The notes beneath the pieces are model-generated. The model worked only from the letters and a program-made list of their open reading frames with translations, was not told where the DNA came from and searched no databases. The position numbers and the translations under genes are program-made. This document shows positions 43,601-51,690 of a stretch of DNA of 64,000 nt, piece after piece. Where the stretch lies: positions 218,785,546 through 218,849,545 of the forward strand of contig JAUPFV010000002.1 in NCBI GenBank assembly GCA_036936605.1. Reading direction: 5' to 3'. The DNA is from Limnanthes douglasii subsp. nivea. Its lineage: Eukaryota; Streptophyta; Magnoliopsida; Brassicales; Limnanthaceae. Position 1 is the first letter of the stretch, and every line of letters begins with the position of its first letter.

Positions 43601-43978
43601 CGTGGGGTCTCACAACTGTAGTCATACTTTTTTACCTCTGCGCGGTAAACCCCCAATTATGGCCCAAAGACGTGAGATTGGGTTTGGATTTGTTGATACT
43701 AACCACTTCGTCAATGTAAGTCATTCAATTTATGGTTTTGTTATTACTTACAACTGTATTACTCAATTATTAATTCTAATTTAAGTAGTATTAAACAACT
43801 ATCAATCAAGCCCCTTTGCCCTTCCGCACGCATACATCCGACGTGGCAGAATTTGAAGAGTGAAGAGGCTATGTATTGGGAGCTACCAATAGTTGGTCGC
43901 TGCAAAAAATACATGGAACTCGAAGGGAGAAAGCCAGTTTGTTCATTCCCAGAAGTCACTAATCTTGATAAATTTTAG
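40614..43978 (+). pseudogene. MULE transposase B: FAR1-like, MULE transposase, SWIM and OTU protease
   Basis: Exon 1 (40614-40757, MTKAELGISVEELMS) joins exon 2 at 41125 (GTDVANGTEDPFATDYSHLL, FTTKFYTHDALIK), which aligns to MULE A. After stops and a 12-G run, the core (41703-42563) has D in VLIMDSTYKV and E in HCTTNRVESAHFNL. The second catalytic position reads VILTEKYLVLMNAI, Glu-Lys in place of the Asp-Arg of copies A and C. SWIM: CICAIKSTHSIPCYHQV. An OTU domain follows with catalytic Cys in KADGHCGY, then WRGVRKEIYDEL and His in TNHFVNV. After a donor at 43718 the last exon reads HPTWQNLKSEEAMYWELP and ends at 43978. Several stops (for example after LIK, after DKCY, after HCGY). Confidence 0.83.
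40758..41124 (+). repeat. Inferred intron 1 of MULE B with GC-rich nested palindromes
   Basis: Bounded by GAAG|GTAAAA and TGTAACAG|G. 40773-40915 is a 143-bp imperfect palindrome with arms of about 70 bp around TGGCCTT. 40953-40982 and 40998-41027 form a second with 30-bp arms. The word CACCACCGGTTC recurs at least three times. GC content is far above the surroundings. Confidence 0.85.
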
Positions 43979-44382
43979 TAGTCGATTTATATCTTTTGGT
44001 CGGATTTATGTTCATGTTTTGATTAGATTTATGGCTTTTAGTACCAATGGTGCACAATAACTTGTAATTTTTTGATTTTTTTTTGTTTTGGTTTAAAAAG
44101 TTAAGTCTTAGGGCATGGATTGGAGTGGGTTTGATGGTGTTAATTTTTTATAACGGTTGAAGTATTTTGTTAATTTTTTGTTATGGTTTAAAGGTTGGAT
44201 GGTAACTAAGGTATGATTTAGGTGTTTTGCGGATTCTAAATTGTACATAAGAATTCAAATAAAGTTTAACAAATCTAAAGAAAATAATAGAAATAAAAAA
44301 GTAGATGTCATAATACAAAAGACGATAATTTAACAAATCCTACAAATGGATAAACAACTACAACGTGCATGAAAAAGATAGA
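43979..44382. other. Spacer between convergent MULE B and PMD 2 genes
   Basis: AT-rich; would hold both 3' UTRs. Nothing else seen. Confidence 0.6.
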
Positions 44383-46243
44383 TCACAACAAAACTAAAAC
44401 AAGTCCAATAATGAGGACAAACAACCAAGGAGAGAAGAACTGCAGGACTTGATCCCTCCACCTAAGCGCACCCTCTTCCCCACGACCTACAGGCATATTA
44501 ACAATCGAGCGAACACCGTCTAGCAATCTGTCGTCCGTAGTACGTGGTGGTGGAGTAATAGTATGCCAACCATACTCAGCCAGGTACCTCCAGTAGGTGT
44601 TCGTCGCAGACTGTCTATATGTGGCAATGGTAACGATCAACCGATCCTTAGAAAGCAACTGCTGAAGCCAATCAAGCCATGCACTCTCTTGCCACGTGTA
44701 CCTCGCCAAATCTCCCTTCTTGTAACCCAGTCGGAGTACAAGTGGGAGTTCGGGCTCATCCTGAACCCGTCCAAACTGGCGCATAACCCGATCAGGCATG
44801 TAACCCTCGACCGTGCTCATCATCCGCAAATAATAAACGATGGTGCGGATCTCCTGCACGGGGAACTGGACTCTGATATCCTGGTATGGCTCAAATATGA
44901 CCTGTTCCAAAAAAGTAAAACACTTAGACAGTTTGGGTGATGCTTTCGAAGCATCACCTAAACCACGGAACAGGAATGCCAATGCACTCGTACCCCATGT
45001 GATGTCCCACAACCCAGAATCCACATTCGCCAACCCGTACAAGTAGTAATTCTTAACGTTTTTCTGACTAGGATCGGCAAAAATAGTGCAACCAAATAAG
45101 AACATTAGGTATGCTCGTGATACCTGGCGGATAGTCTCAACATCAGTCTGCTTGACGTAGCAACCCCAGGTAAAAGTCTCCCGCAACCACTTGATCTTGA
45201 AGCCAACGCCTCTAGTGGACTGTATCTCTGCACGAACCTCATCCACTGTCAAACCTAACATACTAGCATAGTAGTTGTATGCATCATCACGTGGAGCCGT
45301 GACTACATCCAAGGTCCGACCAACTACAGGGAGACCTGTAATGCAGCTGACATCGTCGAGGGTAATCGTTATCTCCCCAAATGAGAAATGGAACGTGCTG
45401 GTCTCCTGATGCCAACGCTCATCAAATACCTCATCAAGTACGGAGTGCGTGACGTACTGAGGAAAGTGGGTTATAAGAGGGCCGAAAGGAGTCCGCGCCA
45501 AATGTCGTTGCACCTCTGACTGAGCACTGAGGTCCCACATACGAAGCACATTATAATGTGCCTGTATGCCTAATGTAGTGCGACCCTGTAAATAAAAAAC
45601 TAAGTCAGAAATTAATAATAGTAAAACCTTAGACTAGACGTTTAATAGTTTGGTACTTACCTGTCCTATGAAGACGTGATACGCCTCGTGCTCCTTGTAG
45701 TCAGGAAACAAATGTATCTTGTTGCATTTGAGAAATGCAAACGTCTTCCGCTGCTCCTCTGTGTGGATCGCATCGATATGCTCCTCATCGATGGTGTCCT
45801 GCTCAGGGTCCCCAGTGGCATCCACCCTGTCACTAACAGGTGGTGGATGTGTACTAGTATGCGCAGATGATGGAGCTCTGCGAGCGGGAGATGAAGGTGG
45901 TGGATCACTAGCAGTGGGAGGTGGTGATCGATGTGATGAAGACATCTTGCGTCGTGAGGAGCCTCCGCCTCTACTATCATCGAGTGCAATCTCTGAGGCT
46001 TTTTCTTTCCTCTTCCCATGGTTGATTCGGCGCAAAGACCGATCACTCCTTATCCTGTCCTCCTCCTCCCTAAGACGAATAGTCTCAGGGTCCTCAGCTA
46101 AATCTCGTCCGCGCTTGGCATCGCGGACACGCTCATCCTCGACGGTCCGTACAGTCCTTAGACACTTCCCCGGGTGTAGCGCCCGTGACCCAGGGGGATA
46201 CGCCCTAGATCGAGGAAGACATCGCTCCTCAACCGCGTCTGAC
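44383..46243 (-). CDS. PMD gene 2, largely intact, with hydrophobic C-terminus
   Basis: Two coding exons (46243-45661 and 45585-44383) join in frame across a GT-AG intron and give about 594 residues. The first is charged and Ser/Pro-rich (RLREEEDRIRSDRSLRR, then SSSHRSPPPTASDPPPSSPA) and ends KEHEAYHVFIGQ. The second holds the PMD core: GPLITHFPQYVTHSVLDEVF, FGEITITLDDVSCITGLPVV, SRAYLMFLFGCTIFADPS and YYLYGLANVDSGLWDITWG. It ends in FSPWLFVLIIGLVLVLL, which could be a membrane anchor. The upstream exon joins through a hairpin-bearing intron (46244-46709), but the start codon frame is unsettled. It may act with the convergent transposase or be silencing-related; both are inference. Confidence 0.78.
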
Positions 46244-46709
46244 CTACAAAAATACAAACAAAAATTACGAAATTAATAACAGTAACATGTGTTGTAACCC
46301 GCAAAATTAAAAAAACAACACTCTAATTCGCAACCGAACTCCCTATAGCAAGTAATTTCTTATAAATTTCAATTTTTTTTTAAAAAAATGCAAAAGTAAA
46401 ACCTTTAAAACTATATTTGGGCAATTGTTTTTTTAAAAAGCTGTGCACCATAGGTGAACAGCAGGCCGTACCGAGCGGCACAGCTGCTCGCACCAATGGT
46501 GTTGCCCTAGGCGCACCACCGGTGCCAGCTGCCGGCCATTTTCCAGCCGACAACTTGGCCGGAAAATGGCGACTAAACCCTATTTTTTTCCTAATTCAAA
46601 CCCTAATTCTATACTTAAACCCTAAATCCTACCCTAAATCTAACATAAATCCTAAATTCATACCTTAAACTAACAAAATTAACAAACAAATTTAGATTAA
46701 GAAACTTAC
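46244..46709 (-). repeat. Inferred intron 1 of PMD gene 2 with hairpins
   Basis: On the minus strand it starts GTAAGTTTC after CCACCTAC and ends TTTTTGTAG. It contains AGCTGTGC ... GCACAGCT (46439-46485), GCACCACCGGTGC (46513-46525) and GCCATTTTCC ... GGAAAATGGC (46535-46570). Confidence 0.7.
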
Positions 46710-47054
46710 GTAGGTGGTGGTGGGGGTTTTTGTTCTTCACCATGACGAAGGAGAAGGAAGAGGAGGAGTGGTGCTTGTGGTGGTTCGATGAAAAATTTGA
46801 GAGAAGTGAGAGTGTTTGAGAGAAGATAGTTTGAGAGTTTGAGAGTTAGAGAGAAGTGAGGGAAATGAGAGAAAGTGTAGGGAAAAATGTTATGGATGGA
46901 AGTTAGTAAAAAAAAATTGGCTTATATACTTAAAAAAATATTTTTTTAAAAAAATTGGTATACTTAGATCGATATACATAAAATTGAATCTGGTGTCATC
47001 AAATCAGTTGGCACCTCGGACAAAATTCTCATTCAACATATTACCGTTATAAAC

Positions 47055-47107
47055 AAACCCTAATCTTTGTTATTTACTCCGTCGACTCGCGTTGATCAGT
47101 ATATAAT
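47055..47107 (+). promoter_or_regulatory. snoRNA cluster promoter: telo-box and TATA
   Basis: AAACCCTAA (telo-box, 47055-47063) and TATATAAT (47100-47107) lie about 120-170 bp before the first snoRNA. Telo-boxes are typical of plant snoRNA-cluster and ribosomal-protein promoters. Confidence 0.55.
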
Positions 47108-47226
47108 CCCGTCGAAGCATGCTTTTACAATCACACCTCGCCAATCGTATGCTTCGCTCAAGTCTAGGTATCGCTTTTGTGTTTCAATCTTTTGCTTTTG
47201 ATGTTCATTTTCTTTTTTCCTCTTGG

Positions 47227-47324
47227 AGAGTATGGTGATGAAGCAATATTTATGGACTAGAGTTTCCGATCTGGGATTTGAATCTCAGAAGTTGAAGATT
47301 AACCCTTGGCTGTCTGAGTACTCT
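47227..47324 (+). ncRNA. C/D box snoRNA 1a (25S rRNA methylation guide)
   Basis: Terminal stem AGAGTA / TACTCT; C box GTGATGA (47235-47241); D box CTGA (47314-47317). Directly before the D box is ACCCTTGGCTGT. Eleven of its bases are complementary to the conserved 25S rRNA stretch ACAGCCAAGGG, recalled from memory. By the five-nucleotide rule the target is the C of ACAGC. I recall a methylated C at the matching yeast site (guide snR64). A second copy is at 47843. Confidence 0.82.
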
Positions 47325-47400
47325 TTTGTATCGTATATAGTATATATAGTAACCCTAATTGTAGATGGATGGTCGCTTCTCTTTTAGTGTTTTAGATTTG

Positions 47401-47489
47401 AAGGCTTATGATGAAGAATTAAATTATCTTAGCGGATTTCAGTGAGATTTAACAGTCTATGATCTGAATGTTACACACACTGAGGCCTT
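47401..47489 (+). ncRNA. C/D box snoRNA 2a (double 25S guide, U77/U80-like)
   Basis: Terminal stem AAGGC / GCCTT; C box ATGATGA (47408-47414); D box CTGA (47480-47483). One guide, CTTAGCGGATTT, precedes a degenerate D' box and complements AAATCCGCTAAG of 25S rRNA. The other, TGTTACACAC before the D box, complements GTGTGTAACA. These two rRNA stretches are almost contiguous. This is the region targeted by U77/U80 in animals, as I recall. A decayed copy is at 48955. Confidence 0.8.
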
Positions 47490-47532
47490 TAAAACCATTT
47501 GAATTAGATATATGTAAATTAATTGGATGTTT

Positions 47533-47639
47533 CAAGTTGCTATGATGATACAATGCACTGGATGTGCTGAAAGGCAGTGGACAAGATGTTCTTGTCCGTG
47601 AGCTTTCTCAAAACGACTTCTCCTTCCACTGAGCTCTTG
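47533..47639 (+). ncRNA. C/D box snoRNA 3a (18S rRNA guide)
   Basis: C box ATGATGA (47542-47548), internal CTGA (47567-47570), D box CTGA (47629-47632) and a short terminal stem CAAG / CTTG. The guide ACGACTTCTCCTTCC is complementary over 15 bases to GGAAGGAGAAGTCGT near the 3' end of plant 18S rRNA, and the rule points to the second A of GGAAGG. No target recognised for the other guide. Confidence 0.8.
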
Positions 47640-47842
47640 TCATCCTCTTCAGACTAAGTCTTTAAATTGTTTTAAGTTGAAAAGTAGCATCCTTTACCAA
47701 TTCATTTGGATTTTTCGGTTTCTCTTGATATAATGGCTTGGACTGCAATAGTGACAATTTGTGGTATTTAGCCATGTCCTTGCTCTTTAGCCATGTGTTT
47801 GAAACCTCTTTATTGTTTGGTTGTTTGTTCGAAGACAAAAAC

Positions 47843-47933
47843 AGTACATTGATGAAGCAATTTATGGACTAGAGTTTCCGATCTTGGATTTCCTTCCAGA
47901 AGTTGAAGATTAACCCTTGGCTGTCTGAGTACT
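47843..47933 (+). ncRNA. C/D box snoRNA 1b (copy of snoRNA 1a)
   Basis: C box TTGATGA (47849-47855), D box CTGA (47925-47928), stem AGTAC / GTACT. The 25S guide ACCCTTGGCTGT is unchanged; the middle differs from copy 1a. Probably functional. Confidence 0.75.
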
Positions 47934-48617
47934 CAATATTCCCTTAAAAGGAATATCAATTTTGTTTGTCAACTTACCTTTTCATAATTTGATCATAGAT
48001 GCACTGTTAATTGAAGGTTTGAGTCGATTACCAATTCATATGGATTTGTATATTCCCTTTGATTATAATGGCTTGGATTGCCATATCTACAATTGTAGTA
48101 TATCCTTATTATTTTGGCATTTCATGATATATAGTCCTGGAAATGCCACATACACGTTTATGCACCATTTATTTAGTGTTTTAGTAACTTGGTGATCTGT
48201 TTGGATTTTGATCCAATCCAGGTGCTTTTCAAGTTTGAATTCACTATTACAAATGTGACTAGTTGCAATAAGATTATAAGAGCGGAATCTGCTTAGTTGA
48301 ACTCACTCTAGGTGAACATTTATATAAAGATGTTAGCTTTTCCCAATTGGTATTGTTGTGTTACCTCCAAAATCCCATCGCTGGTTAGTGTTTATTTACA
48401 AATGAGTTTTTGTAGTACTTTCATATATAATTTTGCTACTATTTTTAAAATTTTGGACGACTTTGAAGAATTATAATAGGCCTAGTGTTTCAATGAGCTT
48501 CACATCAAGGTTTATGATAAAAGTATCATAGAGGGTTTCACTTGGATGTTTAAGTATGAGTTGACTTTAAGTCCTGCAAAATTTACCATTTTGTTTTTTT
48601 ATCTATAGGAGGTTTCA

Positions 48618-48650
48618 GTCAAAGCACTGGATGTGCTGAAAAGCAGTGGA
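48618..48650 (+). pseudogene. Fragment of snoRNA 3
   Basis: GCACTGGATGTGCTGAAAAG matches the middle of snoRNA 3a; the C box is altered and the 18S guide and D box are absent. Confidence 0.6.
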
Positions 48651-48954
48651 TATATTTAGTTATATTTCTCTGTTTCTTAAAACCTTTTTTGTAGCCTTGC
48701 GTCCATTACCAATCCATGTCGATTATTATTTCGGCTTTGATATAATGGCTAAATTTGTCATCTATGCTGATTGTTTTGTTATGTTTATGCAATTTGGTCA
48801 TGTAAATGCTACATAAACATGATTTGCTGAATTTGAGATCTATGCTGAGGATTTTGTTATGTTGATGCAGTTTGGTCCTGGAAATGCTACATAAGTTTAT
48901 TTGTTGGTTTTACTAACTAGATTTATCTTAATGAAAACATGATTTGTTGAATTT

Positions 48955-49045
48955 GAGTCTTGTGATGAATAGCTAAATTATCTTAGTAAATTTCAGTGAG
49001 ATATTACAGTCTATGATCTGGTTCTTGCACACATTGAAGCCTTAA
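48955..49045 (+). pseudogene. Decayed copy of snoRNA 2
   Basis: C box TGTGATGA is present, but both guides are mutated (CTTAGTAAATTT, TTCTTGCACACA) and the D box reads TTGA. Confidence 0.65.
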
Positions 49046-49490
49046 TTGATTTATGATTTATATTTGTGGTGTTCAACTCTCTATGGTTGGTTTATACTTT
49101 GCTATTTTCTTGAATTTGCCGCCACTTGTTATTGGGTTCAGGAGCCATTTAAGGCCGTAATTTTGTGTTTATTGCTTTTTTTTCAACTCCTAGAACTGTC
49201 TGTGGAACTTGAAAACAAAAACAAATTTAGTTTCGATAGTGTAATCTGCCACTCAAAATCAACTTACACCTTGTACAACCTTGTGGTTTAAGCTGGTTTT
49301 TCAAATAGCTTCGTGACTCCTTCTACAGTTTTTGTGCCGATTTGAACTCGATATATTGGAATATATTCATGGAGATGGCTGTGTTTGTATATCATGATAG
49401 CTTCAAATTTGAATCAAAGTCCCAACACTAATCTTGGTATTCATGATCTACCTCAGTAGTTTTTTTCTTATTAAGGGTAAAGTTATTTTC
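49046..49490. other. Gene-free stretch after the snoRNA cluster
   Basis: AT-rich; no gene or repeat recognised. Confidence 0.5.
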
Positions 49491-49735
49491 CTCCATCATA
49501 TATTTTTTTTTTTTCGGAGGGAACCCGCAGCTGCTACTCAGAGTGCAATGAGTGCGCACAGGGTAAACCTTCAGTCTGACGCGATAGCCTGCAAACCAAC
49601 GCCAGAAGGTAAACCACACAAGGTGACAGGCTCAGCCGAGAAAGCGTATGTAGAGGGACTCGAACTCATGACCTTTTGGTTATAAGAATGCCATACTCAA
49701 CCAACTCGGCTACCCCCTTGGGGGCTCCATCATAT
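49491..49735 (-). mobile_element. Au-type SINE with TSD
   Basis: Body about 49513-49724. On the minus strand it starts CCCCCAAGGGGGTAGCCGAG, giving an A box (TAGCCGAGTTGG), then a B box (GTTCGAGTCC). Near its 3' end it has TGCGCACTCATTGCACTCTG and GCAGCTGCGGGTTCCCTCCG, which I recall from Au SINEs, then an A-rich tail. TSD CTCCATCATAT lies at 49491-49501 and 49725-49735. Confidence 0.88.
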
Positions 49736-49868
49736 TTTTTATTAACTCTATGATTTGAAAAAAACCCATGTTGTTATTTCCTCCATAAAGAAAATGACAT
49801 ATTTGTCTTTTTATCCATTTATTCTACCTCTTTCATTTTCAAAAACACTATTAACTCTTCCATCAATC

Positions 49869-50545
49869 TAGGCATGGGCATTCGATTCTTCGGTTTGGTT
49901 TTTTCGGTTCTTGGTTTTTTCGATTCTTCAAAACTAGTACCCATTTAGGAACCGAATAAATTTCGGTTCGTTTCGCTTCTTTTTAATTCGGTTCGATATG
50001 GGTATTCGGTTCGGTTCTTCTTAATTCGGTTCGGTATGGGTACTTAACTCGGTTCCAATCGGGTAATTTTGGATACTTTAAATGCTTTGTAATATCAACG
50101 TATATAAAATTCTTTTTACACTTCAAAACAAAATATATTAAAGAATAATATTAGTAATATATAAAAAATAGAGAGATGATATCAAGTTTATTAAATTATA
50201 TAAAGGTTGGTATTTTGATATTTTGTTTATACCCATAATATTTTGTAAATATGTCCCCACTTTAATAAAGTATGCTGTCATTTATTCAAGAGAACATAAT
50301 TAGAGATTAATGATAAAAGACAAATTTAGGGAAAGCTAACTTTAAAATAGAAAATATAGTTTTAAAACAATTTAAAATTAAGGGTTAATACATAGGTCCG
50401 GTTCCTAACGGGTACCCACGGTTCTTCGGTTCCGAGAATCGTGGGTAATTGAAAACTGTGACCATTCGGGTATTACGAAAGAATCAAATCTACTTCGGTT
50501 CTTTCGGTTCGGTTCTTTTGGTTCCGGTTAAAATGCCCATGCCTA
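49869..50545. mobile_element. hAT-like MITE
   Basis: 677 bp with terminal inverted repeats TAGGCATGGGCATT and AATGCCCATGCCTA. It is flanked by CATCAATC (49861-49868) and CATCAACC (50546-50553), an 8-bp TSD with one mismatch. GGTTCGGTTCTT-like motifs repeat near both ends. No coding capacity. Confidence 0.85.
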
Positions 50546-50748
50546 CATCAACCCATTAACTCTCATTTTCCTACCTTCAATCAACCAATTTAACTCCATT
50601 AAATTATTCTTCCCCTTTATTAACCTACCCAGTAACAATTCTATAGAAAAAAAAACCACTATTTTTCATCGACTAAACCAAAGTATCTACTTTTAACCTT
50701 AATTTTGATTTCTTTTATCATCTTCTTATATGTTTTTTCTTTTTTCAG

Positions 50749-50918
50749 GTATAAACCACTCTAATCGGTTTATTTCGAATTCGCCAAGGACTAAGGTAAG
50801 TTTTCTAATGTACGGTTCATTTGTTAGGGAATTTGAGAAGGTTGATTGACGGTTCTGTTTCGCTTTTCAGGCCTACTGTTGGCGAATCAAAGACTGAAGC
50901 ATTCGTACGTGGATTGAG
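50749..50918 (+). other. Two possible small exons of an unidentified transcript
   Basis: 50749-50795 and 50871-50918 each sit between a pyrimidine-rich CAG acceptor and a GTAAG donor (TTTTTTCAG|G ... AAG|GTAAG; CTTTTCAG|G ... GAG|GTAAG). No protein recognised. They could be 5' UTR exons of a lost gene. Confidence 0.35.
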
Positions 50919-51115
50919 GTAAGTTCGATTAGGCTGTTAATTTATATTAGGGTTCTTGATTCGTAGAAAATTAGGGTTCGATTAGGGTTTATGGTTCAAT
51001 TAGGGCTCTGTTATGTTTTGATTAATGTTTTTATGGTTCAACCATTAGGGATTGAACATTAGGGTTTGATTTGGCTGCAACCACTATTTTGCTGTTTTTT
51101 TAACAGAGAACATGT

Positions 51116-51690
51116 GATTCCGGGAGACCATCTCGGGATTACATGCTTTTATTAAAATTGAAAAACAGGTGATGCCGCCTTAAGACATTGCATTCATATA
51201 AGCAAGGCGTATACAATATGAAGATGTTTCTTTGTTAATGTTTCTTTGTTGTTTGCTTGTCATTTATGTGGGTTTGTTTTATGGATTATGTTGGTTTGTT
51301 TTACAGATGATGTTTCTTTGTTTTACGGATGTTGTTTCTCTGTTTTACGGATGATGTTTGATATCGTAGTTTATTTTGCTTTGTTTTAAGCCAACAACAT
51401 TACAAAACCCTCAATTTTTAATAGAAACCGAGAGAATGCACCTGCTTCCGAGTGGCCATCTCCGAATCAGGTGCTATATTTTTTTTACAAATTACATCTG
51501 ATTCTGAGATAGCTACTCGGAATCATATGTAATTTGTCAAAAAATACGTTGCACCCGATTCCGAAATGGCCACTCTAAATCATATGTAATTTGTCAAAAA
51601 AACGTTACACCTGATTCCGAGATGGCCACTCGGAATTAGATGTAATTTGTAAAAAAAATATAGCACCTGATTCCGAGATGGGGCAGAACA
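51116..51690. repeat. Hairpin repeat array at the 3' side of MULE C
   Basis: A single hairpin GTGATTCCGGGAGACCATCT with its pair lies at 51116-51146. About five spaced copies of a hairpin with GATTCCGAG and CTCGGAATC arms follow at 51430-51690, in units of about 60 bp joined by ACAAATTACAT-like T/A runs. The words recur in the intron at 54268-54445. Confidence 0.85.

Larger units (their letters stand above)
40328..46966 (+). mobile_element. Putative Mutator-like unit 3 with convergent transposase-OTU and PMD genes
   Basis: TAAGTATACC(C)AA at 40328-40340 recurs inverted as TTGGTATACTTA at 46955-46966. Between them lie the transposase-OTU gene (plus) and a PMD gene (minus), tail to tail with about 400 bp between stops. 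This compact arrangement suggests one element of about 6.6 kb. The ends are inferred from short motifs; a longer terminal repeat and TSD were not established by eye. Confidence 0.42.
47690..48895 (+). repeat. Repeated blocks between snoRNA copies
   Basis: Three diverged copies of a block starting ATTACCAATTCATxTGGAT and containing GATATAATGGCT lie at about 47692, 48018 and 48707. Three copies of a block ending GGAAATGCTACATAA-like lie at 48131, 48802 and 48875. The latter end in ACA-like words and might be H/ACA snoRNA parts, but I could not fold them convincingly. Confidence 0.55.

Noticed and set aside
48770..48900. H/ACA snoRNAs ending in CTACATAA
   Set aside because: The two-hairpin fold with an H box could not be shown by eye; recorded only as repeats.
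49428..49685. Small open frames on both strands across 49.43-49.69 kb
   Set aside because: They lie over the SINE and its poly(A) tail.
50749..50918. A captured host gene (Pack-MULE style)
   Set aside because: Splice signals are good but the two exons give no recognisable protein and do not share a clear frame.
51430..51690. Spaced short repeats that look CRISPR-like
   Set aside because: The sequence is plant nuclear DNA; the repeats are palindromic and diverged, the spacers are T/A runs, and there are no cas genes.
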